Numbered from the stretch's first letter, positions 26,730-37,417 are shown. The stretch: DNA of 64,000 nt from Colwellia sp. MB02u-6 (GCF_014077095.1 NZ_JACGVG010000025.1:1-64000); one strand, 5' to 3'. Notes: generated by a model from the letters alone, not told the origin. Translations and numbers: made by a program.

Positions 26730-29009
26730 CTATATTTTCTCAATAGAAACGGCGATTGATTTAGAAGTGGGTGTGCCACAATAATCCGCAGTGCTTTCTA
26801 ACGGCACTAGCGGATTAGTTTCTGGATAATATGCCGCTGCACAGCCTGCTGGAATAATGTATTGAACCACTTTAAAATCAGTGATCGTACGTACTATATT
26901 GTCACTTGATACTGTGGTTATTTTTACTTTGTCACCATTTTTTAATTGCTGTTTCGCCATATCGTCTGCATTAACCAAAATCACTCGGCGTTCGCCATAT
27001 ATGCCGCGATAACGATCGTCCATACCATAAATTGAGGTATTGTATTGGTCGTGTGAACGCAATGTTTGTAAGGTTAAAATAGGCTTGTCAGTAAACGCTT
27101 CGGCAACTTCATGGACTAACTTTTCAGGTAGCTGGGTATCTGAAAAAGTGGCTTTTTCTGCCCTTGTTTTCCATTGGCGCTGCGCGGCTTTATTGTCTAA
27201 ATGAAAGCCCCTACCTACTTTAATACGCTGATTATAATCATGAAAACCGGGCAAAACTTTACTAATGTCTGCTCTAATTAAGCCGTAATCGTTCATTAAA
27301 CTTGTCCAGTCAACGACACTATCGCCCACTGCAGCCAATGCCATAGAAGCTACAATGGCGGTTTCTGAACGTAAATTTTCTGATGCGGGTTCATTTTGCC
27401 CGGTTGAACTATGCACCATACTCATTGAATCCTCTACGGTAATACACTGTTCGCCACTTTCTTGGCGGTCAATTTCAGTGCGGCCCAAACAGGGAAGAAT
27501 TAACGCCTGTTTACCAGTGATAAGATGGCTGCGATTGAGCTTAGTACTAATTTGTACCGTTAAATTACATTGCTTTAAGGCCTGATAAGTTCTGGTGGTA
27601 TCCGGCGTCGCGGCGGCAAAATTACCTCCTAAGGCAATAAACACTTTTGCTTTACCCGCAAGCATAGTATGTATCGAATCAACGGTATTGAGTCCATGTT
27701 CGCGTGGAGTTTTAAAAGCATAATGTTGATCTAAAGCGTCGAGAAACTCCATTGGTGGCTGTTCGTTAATGCCAACGGTTCTATTGCCTTGTACATTAGA
27801 ATGACCGCGCACAGGGCAGGCACCAGCACCTGGCTTACCTATATTACCTCTAAGCAATAGCACATTAATAAGCTCTTGAATGGTGGTTACCGAGTGTTTA
27901 TGTTGGGTGATGCCCATGGCCCAAGTAAAAATAACTTTTTTCTTACTAGCATAAATATCAGTAATTTGCTCAATGTCTTGTCGACTCAGTCCAGATTGGC
28001 TGATTATTCTTTCCCATGACGTTGCCTCAACACTTTGTTGATATGTCGCAAAATTATGACAATGCTCAGCAATAAAAACGCCATCTAGTACGGTTTCATC
28101 TTGTTTAAAGCGTTCAAGTAATGATTTAGCGACGCCACGTAGAATGGCCATATCGCCACCTAATCGCGGCGTGAAGTAATATTGACTAATATTAGTGCCA
28201 GTGAAAAGGATCATTTCTTTTGGACTTTGTGGATCTAAAAATTGCTGTAAGCCACGTTCTTGCAGGTTATTAATGCTAACAATGGTCGCGCCTCGCTTAC
28301 TTGCTTTTCTTAAAGTGCCTAGCATGCGTGGGTGATTAGTACCGGGGTTTTGGCCAAAAACGAAGATAGCATCAGCTTGATCAAAGTCTGCCATTGTTAC
28401 TGTGCCTTTGCTAGTGCCTAAGCTGCTAGTCATGGCGATGCCAGAAGCTTCATGACACATATTGGAACAGTCAGGAAAGTTATTAGTACCTAATACTCGA
28501 CCAAATAATTGATACATATAAGCCGCTTCATTGCTGGCTCGGCCCGAGGTATATAACAGTGCCTGATCTGGTGAGGGCAACTGCTGTAATTGGTCAGCGA
28601 TAACTTTAAAGGCATCATCCCAACTTATAGCTTGGTAGCGATCACTTTTACCATCAAAAAACATTGGTTGAGTTAAGCGACCACTTTTTTCTAGGGAATG
28701 ATCATCCCATTGTTGTAGCTCGGTGATTGAATGTTGTTTAAAAAACTCAGGACTAACTCTTTTACTGGTCGCCTCCCATGCAATAGCTTTTACACCATTT
28801 TCACAAAAATCTACTTTACCTGCGGTGTCAGAATCTCCCCACGCACAGCCTGGACAGTCAAAGCCACCGGGTTGATTAGCCCGTAATAAGGCTTTTACGT
28901 TTTTGGCGGCGTTTTCACTTTGGATCAAATGTTTAGCCGAGCTTTTAAGTGCACCCCAGCCACCAGCCGGTGGTGAGTATGCAGGCGATGTTTTTGTAGG
29001 TTTTGACAT
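26730..29009 (-). CDS. ydeP: YdeP-type molybdopterin oxidoreductase
   Basis: A 759-residue protein, the same length as E. coli YdeP, of the formate dehydrogenase alpha / DMSO reductase superfamily. Shared segments include GFDCPGCAW, LYTSGRASNEAAY, NFPDCSNMCHE, GKPGAGACPVRGHSNVQG and HDQYNTSIYGMDDRYRG. It has a bis-MGD fold with a short N-terminal cysteine motif and no Tat or Sec signal, so it should be cytoplasmic. In E. coli it is linked to acid resistance, but its substrate is not settled. No fdhD or partner subunit is next to it, so it stands alone. Confidence 0.9.
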   Translation of the reverse strand: MSKPTKTSPAYSPPAGGWGALKSSAKHLIQSENAAKNVKALLRANQPGGFDCPGCAWGDSDTAGKVDFCENGVKAIAWEATSKRVSPEFFKQHSITELQQWDDHSLEKSGRLTQPMFFDGKSDRYQAISWDDAFKVIADQLQQLPSPDQALLYTSGRASNEAAYMYQLFGRVLGTNNFPDCSNMCHEASGIAMTSSLGTSKGTVTMADFDQADAIFVFGQNPGTNHPRMLGTLRKASKRGATIVSINNLQERGLQQFLDPQSPKEMILFTGTNISQYYFTPRLGGDMAILRGVAKSLLERFKQDETVLDGVFIAEHCHNFATYQQSVEATSWERIISQSGLSRQDIEQITDIYASKKKVIFTWAMGITQHKHSVTTIQELINVLLLRGNIGKPGAGACPVRGHSNVQGNRTVGINEQPPMEFLDALDQHYAFKTPREHGLNTVDSIHTMLAGKAKVFIALGGNFAAATPDTTRTYQALKQCNLTVQISTKLNRSHLITGKQALILPCLGRTEIDRQESGEQCITVEDSMSMVHSSTGQNEPASENLRSETAIVASMALAAVGDSVVDWTSLMNDYGLIRADISKVLPGFHDYNQRIKVGRGFHLDNKAAQRQWKTRAEKATFSDTQLPEKLVHEVAEAFTDKPILTLQTLRSHDQYNTSIYGMDDRYRGIYGERRVILVNADDMAKQQLKNGDKVKITTVSSDNIVRTITDFKVVQYIIPAGCAAAYYPETNPLVPLESTADYCGTPTSKSIAVSIEKI

Positions 29010-29434
29010 GTAAATTACCTCTTAAGGGAAAGGTTTCAACTGACCATGATAAAAATAAAACTGGGTTAGCCCCGTTTTCTGTGTTGAATGGACCACTAAC
29101 TGTCGGCTTGTGTGAGTGTTACTCATGCATCTAATTATGTACGAGTGGCTTTAGCAATAAGTTCATACTGTTAAGGCCTAGCTAATAAGGCCAGCGATAA
29201 GTAGAAATGGCCAGTTTTTTAGTAAAACAATATTATACCTGTTATTTCATTAGCTGTAATATCTTAGCTGCTGCTGTCTCGAGCGCTTATAATGTTACGT
29301 TATAGTTTTTGAGCAACAGGGCTTCTTTATCGCCTTTTATTGACAAACGCCCCTTATGCCAAATTTTTATCAGTTCCTGTCTTCTTTTAGTCGGCATTTT
29401 TTTGAGAAAATGGGTATTTCAAGTGATTTTTTTT
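29010..29434. other. Gene-free interval upstream of ydeP
   Basis: About 425 bp that should contain the ydeP promoter. I see no reading frame, RNA or repeat that I can support. Confidence 0.5.
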
Positions 29435-29644
29435 CTAAGCTGGGGGCACAATTTTAAACTTATCATGTAAGTTTAGCTTATTTAACATATGCTGAAGAAC
29501 AAGTTCATTATCGGCATATAAGTCGACTCTTTTTTCACCCATCATGAGAAATATTTGTTTAACTAAAGCATTATTACCCACAACCACTTCAATTAAGTTC
29601 GAGTTCTTTGACCCATCAATATAATTTTGATGGTAGAGATTCAT
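29435..29644 (-). pseudogene. Fragment of a periplasmic solute-binding domain
   Basis: A 69-codon open frame whose product (EVVVGNNALVKQIFLMMGEKR, then VDLYADNELVLQHMLNKL) resembles the C-terminal half of family 3 solute-binding domains, where a stretch such as RxDxxAxxxxxxxxxL is common. It has no signal peptide, no N-terminal lobe and no clear ribosome site, so it is read as a truncated remnant. Confidence 0.5.
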
Positions 29645-29656
29645 TGAGCTGTAATC

Positions 29657-29935
29657 CTAACCTGACCCTGTTGCGATGCGTTTGCCTTTTAAATCAGACT
29701 TTCTCAAAAAATTTTGAATAGTCTGGGTGAAATGGATAAGTACTTTGTCACCAATAAAATGTCCATAGATACCGTTGGTTTTCTTAAAGTGATCTAGAAC
29801 TATTAAAATAAAAGATGTTGAATATTTTTGGCGCTAGCACTTTGAGTTTTTTATTCAAGGCTTATAATGCTTGGATGCGCTTAACAATATCCCGTTCTAA
29901 ACGATTTTCTTTGCAGTCACTTAACAGAGAGAAGA
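29657..29935 (-). pseudogene. Fragment of a GGDEF domain joined to foreign sequence
   Basis: On the minus strand, the coding traces NRLERDIVKRIQAL, a stop, then ALNKKLKVLA lead in another frame to LIVLDHFKKTNGIYGHFIGD and FTQTIQNFLRKSDL, the first half of a GGDEF domain. At the point where the signature should follow, the sequence changes to KGKRIATGSG and stops, which looks like the start of a solute-binding domain. Two unrelated gene fragments seem to have been joined by deletion. Confidence 0.6.
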
Positions 29936-30009
29936 AACAGCTGTAAACCAAGTTTCAGTAATTAGTTACTCTACTTTATACGCAGTAACGGTTTGTTTTA
30001 ACCAGTAGT

Positions 30010-30137
30010 AATATCCATAACATTAGTGACACCGGTATAATCACCTAAGCAGAAAATACCTTTGAAATCGGGTAACAGCTTTTTAATTGTAGTTAGCTCT
30101 ATTTTGTACTCACCACTATCGCTATGCTCTTGCATTA
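30010..30137 (-). pseudogene. Short unassigned coding remnant
   Basis: A minus-strand stretch reads KLLPDFKGIFCLGDYTGV and NVMDITTG before a stop. The segment looks like protein, but no gene of useful length surrounds it. It continues the decayed zone from 29435. I cannot name the family. Confidence 0.35.
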
Positions 30138-30604
30138 TGATGTTAATTTTTATTATCAGTGAGAATATAAATGTTTAATTACCATTAGATGATTAGCCCG
30201 CTAGCAATTGAGATCTGTCGTTTAGATTATTTCAAGCACTAAGCATTTTAACCCTTCATTTAATCATCCACTGAGTTACTGTAAAACGCTGAAAAAAACT
30301 CTATATCTGTTGTCATTTACATTGGTTTGTTTTTTAAGACAAAGGTGTGAGAGTTTACTGACACCGTTGACAATAATTTACTATTTAGCTGCACGATATC
30401 TTAATAGAACTGTTACAATTGTCTATAGCTTAGCTCGAAGGTAAATACTGGTTGAAGTTGTTGCTTATACTGTGGTTCCGCAATAAATATGCTAGTTTTT
30501 GATAAGCTAAAATCAATGAATAAGCTGACATATTGTCAGTTTTTTTCACGTAAAACCGGCAGTAATTACTTTTATTTTTAAAAGTAATTACAAGGAATAT
30601 AGTT

Positions 30605-32125
30605 GTGCACCAAACGTTTATATCACTTTTTTCTCTGTTTTTAAGTTGTTTTATCTTATTGTTAGGTATTGGCCTAATTAATGTTTTATTGCCGGTAAGA
30701 ATGAATTTAGACGGATTGAGCACTGAATCAATCGGTATTGTTTTATCGCTATATTATGTCGGTTTGTTAATAGGCGCGCTTTACAGCACGAGTTTGATCA
30801 AAAGAGCAGGGCATATTCGAATGTTTGCTGGCTGCGTGTCATTAGGTGCGGTGAGTATATTAATTTGTAGTCTCTACTCAGAAGCTATGCTTTGGGGCGC
30901 AATGCGGATAGTGATGGGGTTTTGTATCGCTTGCGCGTTCACGGCGATGGAGAGCTGGCTTAGTGATAGTTCAAGTAAAGAAACTCGGGGGCAAATATTA
31001 GCCATCTACAATGCTGTTGTACTGGCGGGGCTTTTTGGTGGGCAATTTTTTATCAACGTGGCCAACCCTCAAGACAATATGCTTTTTGTTATTGCCGGTA
31101 TATTAATGTGTATAGCAATTATTCCTGTTGTACTTAGTCGCCATTTCGGGCCAGTGGTTGAAGAGTTTAGTTCAATGTCTCTGCGCTTGTTATATAAACG
31201 CTCACCACTTGGCGTGGTCAGTTGTTTTATATCCGGCATACTTTATTCTGCTGTTTTTAGTTTATTACCTGTGTTTGCAAAAGCCTTTGATATTACCGGT
31301 TTTCAGCTCTCGCTTTATATGGGGGCGGCTATATTTGGCGCCTTTATTCTACAGTTCCCTGTCGGTTTTTTATCAGATCGTTTCGATCGTCGTACCGTCT
31401 TGTTGGTGCTGTTGCTCATCTCTGCTAGTGCGGGGATTGCAGTGACTATACTGGCGCCGTTAGGGATCACATGGGCGGTATTTTTAGCTACGGCTATTAC
31501 CTGTGGCATTATTGCTTGTACTTATCCATTAAGTATTACTGAAGCACTGGATAAGTTACGCCAAAGTGAGATAGTTGCTGCTATGTCGTCAATGATTTTA
31601 GCTTTTGCCTTAGGTGGGGTTTTAGGGCCTTATTCTGCGTCACTTGTGATGGATAAATTTGGTGGCGGTGCATTATTTTATTTCTTAGCTTTTATTCAGT
31701 TACTGTTAGCATGCTTTGTGGTCTTTCGAATGACGGCGCGCCAGGCATTACCGATAGAAGAACAAGAGCAGTTTGTCATGCAAGGGTCGGTAATATCTTC
31801 TGCTGTTGAACTTGATCCCCGTACCGAGTATCAAGAGTCACAATACCGGCCTTGTGCTGAAGTAGAAACAACATTGATGGTGGCAGAAACCGATCCAGCG
31901 CTTGCGGTAGCATTGTCTTTAGCGGTAGCAAAAGTCAATGCTGAGCGCGGCATAGAAGTAGCGGAAGCACTGGCAATACTACCTAATATAAATGTGTTAA
32001 ATATGTTTCAAGCGATGAGTCATATTTTACCTGAGCATATAGTCGAGTTAACCTTAGCTTTAGTAACAGTTAAGCCTGAGCTTGGTAGTGAAATTGCAAA
32101 ATTAACACCCTCTACTGAGTCGTAA
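30605..32125 (+). CDS. MFS transporter with C-terminal extension
   Basis: A 506-residue major facilitator with 12 predicted membrane segments within residues 1-380. The conserved loop-2/3 motif appears as IKRAGHIRMFAG and the loop-8/9 one as FLSDRFDRRTVL. The first half resembles the YcaD-type group (FTAMESWLSDSSSKETRGQ). The last 120 residues form a soluble acidic, helical tail (ALAVALSLAVAKVNAERG and similar) of unknown role. The start is a GTG with AAGGAA upstream. The substrate cannot be inferred. Confidence 0.85.
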   Translation: MHQTFISLFSLFLSCFILLLGIGLINVLLPVRMNLDGLSTESIGIVLSLYYVGLLIGALYSTSLIKRAGHIRMFAGCVSLGAVSILICSLYSEAMLWGAMRIVMGFCIACAFTAMESWLSDSSSKETRGQILAIYNAVVLAGLFGGQFFINVANPQDNMLFVIAGILMCIAIIPVVLSRHFGPVVEEFSSMSLRLLYKRSPLGVVSCFISGILYSAVFSLLPVFAKAFDITGFQLSLYMGAAIFGAFILQFPVGFLSDRFDRRTVLLVLLLISASAGIAVTILAPLGITWAVFLATAITCGIIACTYPLSITEALDKLRQSEIVAAMSSMILAFALGGVLGPYSASLVMDKFGGGALFYFLAFIQLLLACFVVFRMTARQALPIEEQEQFVMQGSVISSAVELDPRTEYQESQYRPCAEVETTLMVAETDPALAVALSLAVAKVNAERGIEVAEALAILPNINVLNMFQAMSHILPEHIVELTLALVTVKPELGSEIAKLTPSTES

Positions 32126-32254
32126 ATCTGTCAAAATAGTCAATGGCTACCTAAAAAAGTACAGATATTAATAATATACACTGGCTATACCATTAATATA
32201 AATAAACGAAAGTCTGTAGTAAAAATGTAATTTTTATTCTGGTTATAACTAATT

Positions 32255-32291
32255 GCTATCCACTTAGCTCGACCAACCACTATATGTTGTG
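32255..32291 (-). repeat. 37-bp repeat, left copy (inverted)
   Basis: Its reverse complement matches the 37 bp at 34249-34285 at 33 of 37 positions, ending in the shared GCTAAGTGGATAGC. A nearby GGTTATAAC is also shared by both flanks. With the other copy it brackets the REC-REC-GGDEF gene in inverted orientation. Confidence 0.9.
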
Positions 32292-32553
32292 GTTCCTTTC
32301 TTTTGTCATTTAGGTCTTGTTGGTGCGCAAAGCGGAAATTAGCGAGCGAGGATTAAATGTTAATTCAAATTAGATTTTTTATAGATAACGTCCATTTAAA
32401 TTAAGCGCTGAGCCAAATCATTGGTTCAGTATTACTTAACTCGTTTGTACTGTTTGTACTGTTTGTTTAGCCTGCTAACTACCATTCGCGTTTGATTGCC
32501 GATTGCCGATAGGCTATTGTCATAATTAACTATCTTTTTATCAAGCTTAATTT

Positions 32554-33843
32554 ATGAAAGCTCTTGTAATTGCCTCCTCTAAGTCCGTCCGGACGATCAT
32601 CCGTGTGACGCTTGAAAGTCATGGGTTTTTCACCGACAGCGTCAGTGATGAAAAAGATGCAATAGCTTTAATCCAGCAAAATAACTACCAACTTATTTGT
32701 GTGAATAAAACCCTGGGAAGCAGTGACTGCCGTCTTTTTTGCTCAAAATTACGAGCAAGCCCTGCTACTCAATCCACACCTATCATTATGCTATCTGCCT
32801 TGGTCGAACAAGACCCTGAGTCTTTTATGGTGTCTGGAATTACTGAAATTTTTAGTAAAAATGATATTTCTTCCTTCTCTGACTATGTCCAAAGTCTGAG
32901 TAAAACCATCGATAATAGTAATTTTATTTCCGATGGAAGAATACTGTATGTCGAAGATTCAATGAGCATCGCCAATAGTACTGTGCCTGTATTAAACAAA
33001 CGTGGCTATGAAGTCAGTCATATCACTACAGGTGAAGAGGCCATCAAGCTCTATGATGATGAAGAACAAGATTTTGACCTAGTGATGACTGATATCATAC
33101 TTGCTGGAAAAATCAGTGGTACAGCTGTAGTACGCCATATTCGAGGCAAGGAAAAAAAGCATAAAAGTCCTATTCCTATTCCGATCTTGGCCATGAGTAG
33201 TTTTGACGATTCCTCTCGAAAATTAGCACTATTTCAAGCTGGTGTTAATGACTATGTACCAAAGCCGATAATGGCTGAAGAACTATTGGCGCGAATCGAT
33301 AACTTAATCCTTAACCGGAAACTATTTAAACAACTCGAAGTACAGCGTGAACGTTTAGAAGAGCTGGCGATGACCGACCAACTCACTGGCCTTTATAATC
33401 GTCACTACCTATTAGATAGCGCATCGAAAAAAATTAGTGCCGCAAAAAGACACAACATAGATCTTTGTTTGGTGGTTATTGATATCGATTTTTTTAAGTC
33501 ATTCAATGACAAACATGGCCATGCCATGGGCGATTTAATGCTCACTAAAGTTGCTGAGCTTCTCTCTAGTCACGTACGTAATAACGACATTGTCGCTCGC
33601 TTTGGTGGTGAAGAGTTCGTTATCTTATACGATTACTGTCCTTTGGCTAAGGCGCTGGAGAAAACGGAAGTGCTGCGAAAAGCCTTAGAACAATTAAAAC
33701 CAGAAGGCTTAACGCTGACAGCTAGTTTTGGTCTTGCTCAATTTAACCCGCAGGATAAAGACTTTGATGGTTTATTTGTTCGGGCTGACGAAGGCGTCTA
33801 TCTAGCAAAAGGTAATGGTCGAAATTGCGTTGTATCTGTTTAA
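32554..33843 (+). CDS. REC-REC-GGDEF response regulator
   Basis: A 429-residue response regulator and probable diguanylate cyclase. The first receiver (1-115) lacks the phospho-accepting aspartate: the beta-3 end reads ICVNKTLG, with Asn in its place. The second receiver (about 128-250) is complete, with the acidic pair in LYVEDS, Asp in VMTDIIL and Lys in YVPKPI. The GGDEF domain (about 270-429) has the active signature RFGGEEF and an intact inhibitory RxxD (RNND) five residues before it. Phosphorylation of the second receiver would drive c-di-GMP synthesis. No histidine kinase lies nearby. Confidence 0.9.
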   Translation: MKALVIASSKSVRTIIRVTLESHGFFTDSVSDEKDAIALIQQNNYQLICVNKTLGSSDCRLFCSKLRASPATQSTPIIMLSALVEQDPESFMVSGITEIFSKNDISSFSDYVQSLSKTIDNSNFISDGRILYVEDSMSIANSTVPVLNKRGYEVSHITTGEEAIKLYDDEEQDFDLVMTDIILAGKISGTAVVRHIRGKEKKHKSPIPIPILAMSSFDDSSRKLALFQAGVNDYVPKPIMAEELLARIDNLILNRKLFKQLEVQRERLEELAMTDQLTGLYNRHYLLDSASKKISAAKRHNIDLCLVVIDIDFFKSFNDKHGHAMGDLMLTKVAELLSSHVRNNDIVARFGGEEFVILYDYCPLAKALEKTEVLRKALEQLKPEGLTLTASFGLAQFNPQDKDFDGLFVRADEGVYLAKGNGRNCVVSV

Positions 33844-34248
33844 CCCATTAATAGATCTGAGTGATGACGATCTAGCTAATTTATTATAATTTAAAGGAAG
33901 TGAATCATTAGAAAATATAGGGTTCAATATTTGAGGCTAATGTCTTCTGTGCGCACAAAGTTAGCATTAATAATTTGATGATGAGCGACCGCAATGATGG
34001 CTAAGCAGACTATTTATTGTGATAAATATTTATCTAAATTAGGTTGGCTTTGTGGCTAGCCTATGTGAAAACTATTTCGAACTTACGTAATAAGATAATA
34101 TCAACGTAAAAAGGCTCCGTAGACTAAATCTTGTAGTACGTTTGAGGCAAAACCACCTGTTAATTCACGTAGCGTCGCATAAAAATTTACTCTGAGAGTT
34201 TTTACACAGCCTGTGGCATAAGTGATCGAAGAGGTTAAATCTAGTAAA

Positions 34249-34285
34249 CACAACATGTAGTGGTCGGTTGCGCTAAGTGGATAGC
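34249..34285 (+). repeat. 37-bp repeat, right copy
   Basis: Begins CACAACATGTAGTGGT and ends GCTAAGTGGATAGC. It matches the inverted complement of 32255-32291 with four mismatches. Its end contains a small internal inverted pair (GCTA...TAGC). Confidence 0.9.
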
Positions 34286-34364
34286 CCTTTTATAACTAAA
34301 GTGGTTATAACCATAATTTGTAGTCCCGATACGGACTAGTTTATATATTAAGGTGCAAAAATAG

Positions 34365-34532
34365 CGCGAAATTTTACTCCGCTCTAATAGCGTTAAAGTT
34401 GAAAATTGTGCTTTATTTATCAGTGAGTATTGTCAACGTTTGTTGCATAACAATCCCTCAGTTGAAAGTATGTCCACTGAATTAGATTTAATACCAGACA
34501 GTAGAGTTCAACTTTTTAAAGCGCTAGATTAG
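34365..34532 (+). pseudogene. Unassigned coding remnant
   Basis: A frame open from 34365 to a TAG at 34532, without a start codon near a ribosome site. Its product includes ENCALFISEYCQRLL and NPSVESMSTELDL, which loosely resembles the first helix-turn-helix of AraC-type regulators. It may be the tail of a deleted regulator. Confidence 0.35.
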
Positions 34533-34738
34533 TGTATGCTTTAAATTAGTCACTAATTATTAAGATAAAAATTGCTAAAAAATAAATTTTAGATGCATAA
34601 TAAATCATTCTTTTTTTACTCTTGACTGGTTTGACCACTATTTACATTTGGTTTTAGCGCCTTATAATCGACTATCAATCTAAGTGGTTACCCCTCGATT
34701 ACCCGAGTATAAAAAAATCACTAACGCTAGAGGTATAT

Positions 34739-36772
34739 ATGTACAACCTACCATTAACAATAAAACAAAAAATAATAATGGGCTTTAGCACAATAGGAAT
34801 TTTATTAGTTGCAGGAAGCCTTTTTTTTTATCATTCATTAACACAAATTAGCAAGGCCAACAGTAATGTTGAGTTATTAGCTGTTCCGGTACAAAAGCAA
34901 AGTAGTGCCTTACAAATCAAATTACTTAATATGATCAAAGTAGGTGCTTCAGGTTTCAGCCAACAAGATAGCGTTAACTTGCTTAAAAGTGAGCAAGCAT
35001 ACGCGAATTTAAATCAAAAGTTTCAATCTGCTGTTACGATTTTACGCAGTAAAGTAATGGACCAACCTAAAATGCTACAAGCTTTGCAGCAGGCCGAGGA
35101 TCATTATCAAGACTACGTTAACCAAAGTGAAAAATTTTATTTAGCGAAAAAAAATGTTGCCTCAGCTAATGAATATTTTGTGCTTAACTTGCAATTATTT
35201 ATTGAAAGTCGTCATCAAGCCAGTAATAAAATGCTTGATCTTGAATTACTTGAACTCCCTGATAATGCTCAATTACTCGTAGAAATTATTGGCACGGGTG
35301 CGCGCATAGACGATATGTTGTTTACGCTAAAAGGCACTATGTCAGGTTTACAGCAAATTTCTGAGCTCGATATTTTGGCTCAACATAAAGATGAGGTAAG
35401 TTTTTTAACAGCCAACATCACTAATAACTATAACTTTATGGTGCAACTATTTGACGGTATTGATGATCAGTCTTTACTTGAAGAGTTTGCCATGGAATTT
35501 GCTATTATAAATAACCTATTGGTCGAGCCAGGTACATTATATCAAAATAAAAAACAGGCGCTTGACGATTACATTAATGCAAATGACAGCTATAACCTGT
35601 CAGTAGAAAGCTTCAACGCGACCTACCAGAAATTAACCTTATTGTTATCGCTTGCTGAAGCACGCTTTGATGAATTGCAGCTAACAACAAAAGCAAAAGT
35701 TGCCACAGGGGAAAGCCTAGCAATATATATGGCGCTTATCTTTGTTGTTTTAGCCACTTTTATTGCCGTGGCGACTACTCGTGCGATGTTAGGCCCTTTA
35801 ACCAAGGCCAATAAATCATTAGCCTTAATTGCAAAGGGAGATTTAACACAAAGATTAACCATTAAGAACCAAGATGAATTTGGTGATTTATTCAACAACA
35901 TCAATAAACTGAGTGACGATTTAACCTCATTATTGAAAAATATTAGTCTGAATGCTTATTCATTAGATGAATCAGCAAAAGTGACCAGTGAGCAAAGCCA
36001 CCGCATTGCCCAATCTACATCAGCACAAATTACCCGAGTGAATGAGGCCAAAAAAATTGCTGAAAAAATGTTTATCAGTTCATCAAATGTTACTGACCAA
36101 GCAAATTTGACGGCCAACAACGTTTCAGAAGCTTCAAAACATAGTGTTGAAGTACACAATATTGCTGACGATAACAGCAAGCGTATTGATTTGTTGTCAA
36201 CCAGTTTAAGTGACTCAGTTGCCGTTATGGCACGTTTAAGTAAACACAGCGATAGCATTGGAGGTATTTTAGATACCATAGGTAGTATTGCTGACCAAAC
36301 CAATTTATTGGCATTAAATGCGGCAATTGAAGCAGCAAGGGCAGGTGAGCACGGTCGAGGTTTTGCGGTTGTAGCAGATGAGGTCAGATCATTAGCGTCT
36401 CGTACACAGGCATCAACAGCTGAGATTCAACAAATGATTAATGCACTGCAAAAAGAAACAAAAATAGCGGAAATCGCTATTTTTCAAGGGCAAAGTCAGG
36501 CGACTGAATGTGCTTCGAAAAGCCAAGAGTTAAGCCATGGCATCAAACAAATTGACACAGCACTGCATACCATTGATGAAATGAGTAAAAGCATTAGCGT
36601 GGCGTCGAATGAACAACTTGGTTTTAGCCAAGATATTGAAGTAACAATGACTGCAGCGGCCGAAGCAGCGACACATAATGCGGCAGAGTCACAAGATTTA
36701 TCGAACCGAAGCGATGAGGTAAATAAATTAGCAGGTTCGTTAACTGATTCAGTAGCACGATTTAAACTTTAA
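34739..36772 (+). CDS. Methyl-accepting chemotaxis protein
   Basis: A 677-residue transmembrane chemoreceptor. Membrane segment 1 is at about 12-32 ([20 protein letters not shown]) and segment 2 at about 325-350 ([15 protein letters not shown]). Between them is a helical periplasmic sensor of about 290 residues. A HAMP domain follows ([13 protein letters not shown]...[14 protein letters not shown]), then the signalling domain with the conserved tip [20 protein letters not shown] and [12 protein letters not shown]. There is no C-terminal NWETF-type tether. It should signal through CheA/CheW encoded elsewhere. AGAGGT precedes the ATG. Confidence 0.93.
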   Translation: MYNLPLTIKQKIIMGFSTIGILLVAGSLFFYHSLTQISKANSNVELLAVPVQKQSSALQIKLLNMIKVGASGFSQQDSVNLLKSEQAYANLNQKFQSAVTILRSKVMDQPKMLQALQQAEDHYQDYVNQSEKFYLAKKNVASANEYFVLNLQLFIESRHQASNKMLDLELLELPDNAQLLVEIIGTGARIDDMLFTLKGTMSGLQQISELDILAQHKDEVSFLTANITNNYNFMVQLFDGIDDQSLLEEFAMEFAIINNLLVEPGTLYQNKKQALDDYINANDSYNLSVESFNATYQKLTLLLSLAEARFDELQLTTKAKVATGESLAIYMALIFVVLATFIAVATTRAMLGPLTKANKSLALIAKGDLTQRLTIKNQDEFGDLFNNINKLSDDLTSLLKNISLNAYSLDESAKVTSEQSHRIAQSTSAQITRVNEAKKIAEKMFISSSNVTDQANLTANNVSEASKHSVEVHNIADDNSKRIDLLSTSLSDSVAVMARLSKHSDSIGGILDTIGSIADQTNLLALNAAIEAARAGEHGRGFAVVADEVRSLASRTQASTAEIQQMINALQKETKIAEIAIFQGQSQATECASKSQELSHGIKQIDTALHTIDEMSKSISVASNEQLGFSQDIEVTMTAAAEAATHNAAESQDLSNRSDEVNKLAGSLTDSVARFKL

Positions 36773-36810
36773 GGCTTAGATTTTAGGTTAGGCAAGATAA
36801 AGAACAAGAC

Positions 36811-36850
36811 AAAAAAGCCCTAAATAGCACGAGTTATTTAGGGCTTTTTT
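36811..36850. terminator. Bidirectional terminator
   Basis: A 16-pair stem, AAAAAAGCCCTAAATA with its exact complement, and an eight-base loop. The A and T runs give a U tract in both directions, serving the chemoreceptor and the convergent VF530 gene. Confidence 0.93.
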
Positions 36851-36871
36851 TAAGCTATAGATATATGATGA

Positions 36872-37417
36872 CTATCTAGGTGCATCAGAATAAGGGTCAA
36901 ATGATTTGTTCTCATTTGAACTTTTATTTGAACTACTATTTGAACGACTTTCGGCACGGTTATGACTTGATTTATCACTAACACTAGGGCGACTGCTTTC
37001 GCGCTTATGCTCAGGTTTATAAGCTTTTTTATCTTCAGGTTTAGCACGATGAGTCTCTTTAAAACTATCTTTGCTTAGCGGTATAATCGCTTCACCCCGA
37101 ACCAATACTTTTGGTTTTTTAGCCTTGATATTTAACGGAATAACGCGTTGGCGCGGTGGCGTTTCGAATTCATCTTCACCGGCTTCTGGTAAGTTTTTAT
37201 AATCATAGAGATAGAAACGTTCAAGCTTCTCTCTTGCCCACTCAGTTTTACGTAAAAACTTTAAGCTTGAAGCTATGCTTGGATTACTTTTGAAGCAATT
37301 AATGCGCGTGTATTCAGCCAAAATATCAAAGCCATAGTGGCTTACTAATTCGTTTAGTAGCGTGTCTAATTTTAATCCATGTAAAGGATTGTGTAATTGT
37401 TCGTTTTCTTGATTCAT
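36872..37417 (-). CDS. VF530 (DUF2132) DNA-binding-type protein with disordered tail
   Basis: A 181-residue protein. Residues about 8-75 form the VF530 domain ([36 protein letters not shown]), a compact helical fold reported as DNA-binding in Vibrio. The rest is a low-complexity Ser/Lys/Asn/Glu tail with no fold expected. The ATG at 37417 is chosen over that at 37450, because the earlier one overlaps a TATAAT -10 element and would add residues outside the family. No clear Shine-Dalgarno is seen. Confidence 0.8.
   Translation of the reverse strand: MNQENEQLHNPLHGLKLDTLLNELVSHYGFDILAEYTRINCFKSNPSIASSLKFLRKTEWAREKLERFYLYDYKNLPEAGEDEFETPPRQRVIPLNIKAKKPKVLVRGEAIIPLSKDSFKETHRAKPEDKKAYKPEHKRESSRPSVSDKSSHNRAESRSNSSSNKSSNENKSFDPYSDAPR

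Larger units (their letters stand above)
33844..34738. other. Long interval without an intact gene
   Basis: About 895 bp between the GGDEF regulator and the chemoreceptor. It holds the right copy of the 37-bp repeat and an unassigned open remnant at 34365-34532. On the minus strand a stretch near 34100-34190 reads VNFYATLRELTGG and soon stops; it is too short to assign. Confidence 0.6.

Noticed and set aside
30430-30723. A 97-codon minus-strand frame before the MFS gene
   Set aside because: It overlaps the transporter start and its leader, and the product has no recognisable feature.
34100-34190. Minus-strand stretch reading VNFYATLRELTGG, like the start of MoaD
   Set aside because: It is about 30 codons, has no ribosome site and stops soon; the likeness covers too few residues to call.
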